Assembly: GCA_036562565.1 (NCBI GenBank)
Contig: DATCJY010000027.1
Coordinates: forward strand, 1 to 6,120
DNA: 6,120 nucleotides
From: DATCJY01 sp036562565
GTDB taxonomy: Bacteria > Bacteroidota > Bacteroidia > Flavobacteriales_D > Sanyastnellaceae
Reading direction: 5' to 3'
Part shown: in pieces, positions 5,319 to 6,120 of the stretch
Position numbering within the stretch: position 1 is the stretch's first letter
How the letters are laid out: each line of letters starts with the position of its first letter
Position numbers and translations under genes: made by a program
The notes under the pieces: model-generated
Told to the model about the DNA's origin: nothing
The model's database searches: none
Seen by the model: the letters and a program-made list of their open reading frames with translations, nothing else

Positions 5319-6120
5319 TTAAAATTGGAAGTAAATGAACGGATGCAAATCTGCAGACATCACTTGGTACAGGAAGAAGATGTTGGCAAAGCAGAACAAT
5401 ACAATTCCCCAAATGGGCATGGTTGCGAATTTGGAGCGATAAGTTTCTTTGAAGTCAGCCGGGAGCCAGTGAATGATCATACCAATCACAAATACCAAGA
5501 AGACGTTCCAATACCCTGCGATGACTTGTGGTGCCACGCTGAAATCCATATTGAAGAAAATCTGTTTGAGCATTACCGTAGCGCTCATGAATTCTTCCCA
5601 GATATCGTGCGTAGCATCAAGCCCCTCCCAAGAGTTGTTACTTCCTGCTCTGAACCATACACGGGTCAAGGTAATGAATGAGAAAGTGAGGAAAATGGCC
5701 CAAGCACGTTTGTACCAAGTATTCTTATTCTCCCAAGGACTAATCTTTTTCCAAAGCTTGTAAACTACAAGCGAAAGACCATTGAGTCCACCCCATATCA
5801 AAAAGTTCCAGCTTGCACCGTGCCACAAACCACCGATGAGCATCGTGAGCATAAGGTTGATATTGGTCGTAAGCCAATTGGCAAACGATTTGACAAAAGC
5901 GGCCAAAATCATGCAAGCGGCAACCAGCAAGGTCGAAATAGCCAAGACCAACCAAGATTGCGCAAGCCCCGCAACAATGAGCACAAACATGATGACCAAG
6001 ATGAAGGAACCTACACTACCTCCACGATTACCGCCCAGTGGAATGTATAGATAATCGCGCAGCCAATTAGACAATGACATGTGCCAACGTCTCCAGAAAT
6101 CAGAAACGTTGACGGCCTTA
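5319..6120 (-). CDS. MBOAT-family (AlgI/DltB-type) membrane O-acyltransferase, C-terminal half; 5' truncated by window edge
   Basis: The Met at 6080 is internal. Thirteen more in-frame codons run to the window edge and read KAVNVSDFWRRWH, completing the MBOAT signature WRRWHMSLSNWLRDYLYIPL. About 266 residues are visible; the family is usually near 480-520, so roughly the first 200 are missing. Counted from the Met at 6080, the features are GGNRGG (16-21), the conserved GGLWHGASWNFLIWGG (83-98) with the presumed catalytic His87, then an amphipathic linker, FITLTRVWFR (135-144), further helices, and a C-terminus PFIYFQF typical of Bacteroidota members. The family transfers acyl groups (often acetyl) onto exported polysaccharides or teichoic acids at the cytoplasmic membrane. 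The substrate here cannot be read from the sequence. It is co-directional with ku, 125 bp away, but probably not functionally linked. Confidence 0.93.
   Translation of the reverse strand, partial: KAVNVSDFWRRWHMSLSNWLRDYLYIPLGGNRGGSVGSFILVIMFVLIVAGLAQSWLVLAISTLLVAACMILAAFVKSFANWLTTNINLMLTMLIGGLWHGASWNFLIWGGLNGLSLVVYKLWKKISPWENKNTWYKRAWAIFLTFSFITLTRVWFRAGSNNSWEGLDATHDIWEEFMSATVMLKQIFFNMDFSVAPQVIAGYWNVFLVFVIGMIIHWLPADFKETYRSKFATMPIWGIVLFCFANIFFLYQVMSADLHPFIYFQF

Noticed and set aside
5194..5412. Longer ku reading frame starting at 5412
   Set aside because: The extra 73 residues overlap the MBOAT gene end and show no Ku features. The canonical MRAIWKG start is at 5193.

Overview
This looks like chromosomal sequence from a member of the Bacteroidota, possibly a Chitinophagaceae-like lineage. 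The reasons are start codons preceded by A/T-rich sequence rather than Shine-Dalgarno sites, an MBOAT acyltransferase ending in PFIYFQF, and a moderate, AT-leaning base composition. The family assignment is inference from the proteins; no rRNA or other marker is present.

Layout. (1) Positions 1-521, + strand: the 3' end of a gene encoding an extreme Ser/Arg/Gly low-complexity tail (172 codons, 53% Ser, 32 basic and no acidic residues). It has no in-frame start in the window and is easily missed, because a different frame gives a spurious ATG-initiated ORF over the same DNA. A hairpin at 533-571 follows it. (2) 607-1215, +: a YciF/DUF892 ferritin-like protein with an added Ser/Thr/Lys-rich N-terminal tail, followed by a strong hairpin at 1294-1324. 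(3) 1437-1835, +: a small four-helix membrane protein of an uncharacterised family, preceded by a 13-codon mini-ORF that resembles the N-terminus of a zinc alcohol dehydrogenase. (4) 1807-4422, -: LigD, with domain order phosphoesterase-ligase-polymerase. (5) 4423-5193, -: Ku, whose stop codon directly abuts the ligD start codon. (6) 5319 to the right edge, -: the C-terminal half of an AlgI/DltB-type MBOAT acyltransferase.

The core of the window is a two-gene bacterial NHEJ operon, ku-ligD. Ku binds double-strand ends and recruits LigD, which processes, fills and seals them. The convergent + strand genes include a YciF-type stress protein. Together they suggest a stationary-phase, desiccation or oxidative-stress neighbourhood, though this functional link is inference. 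NHEJ of this type is already well described. The less explained material is the Ser/Arg tail protein, the recurrence of basic low-complexity segments in four adjacent genes, the alcohol-dehydrogenase-like mini-ORF, the shared 11-bp element before two start regions, and the small elements in the ku leader. I see no mobile element, CRISPR array, tRNA or rRNA. No gene-free stretch exceeds 300 bases; the longest, 1216-1436, holds a terminator, one copy of the 11-bp repeat and the mini-ORF.
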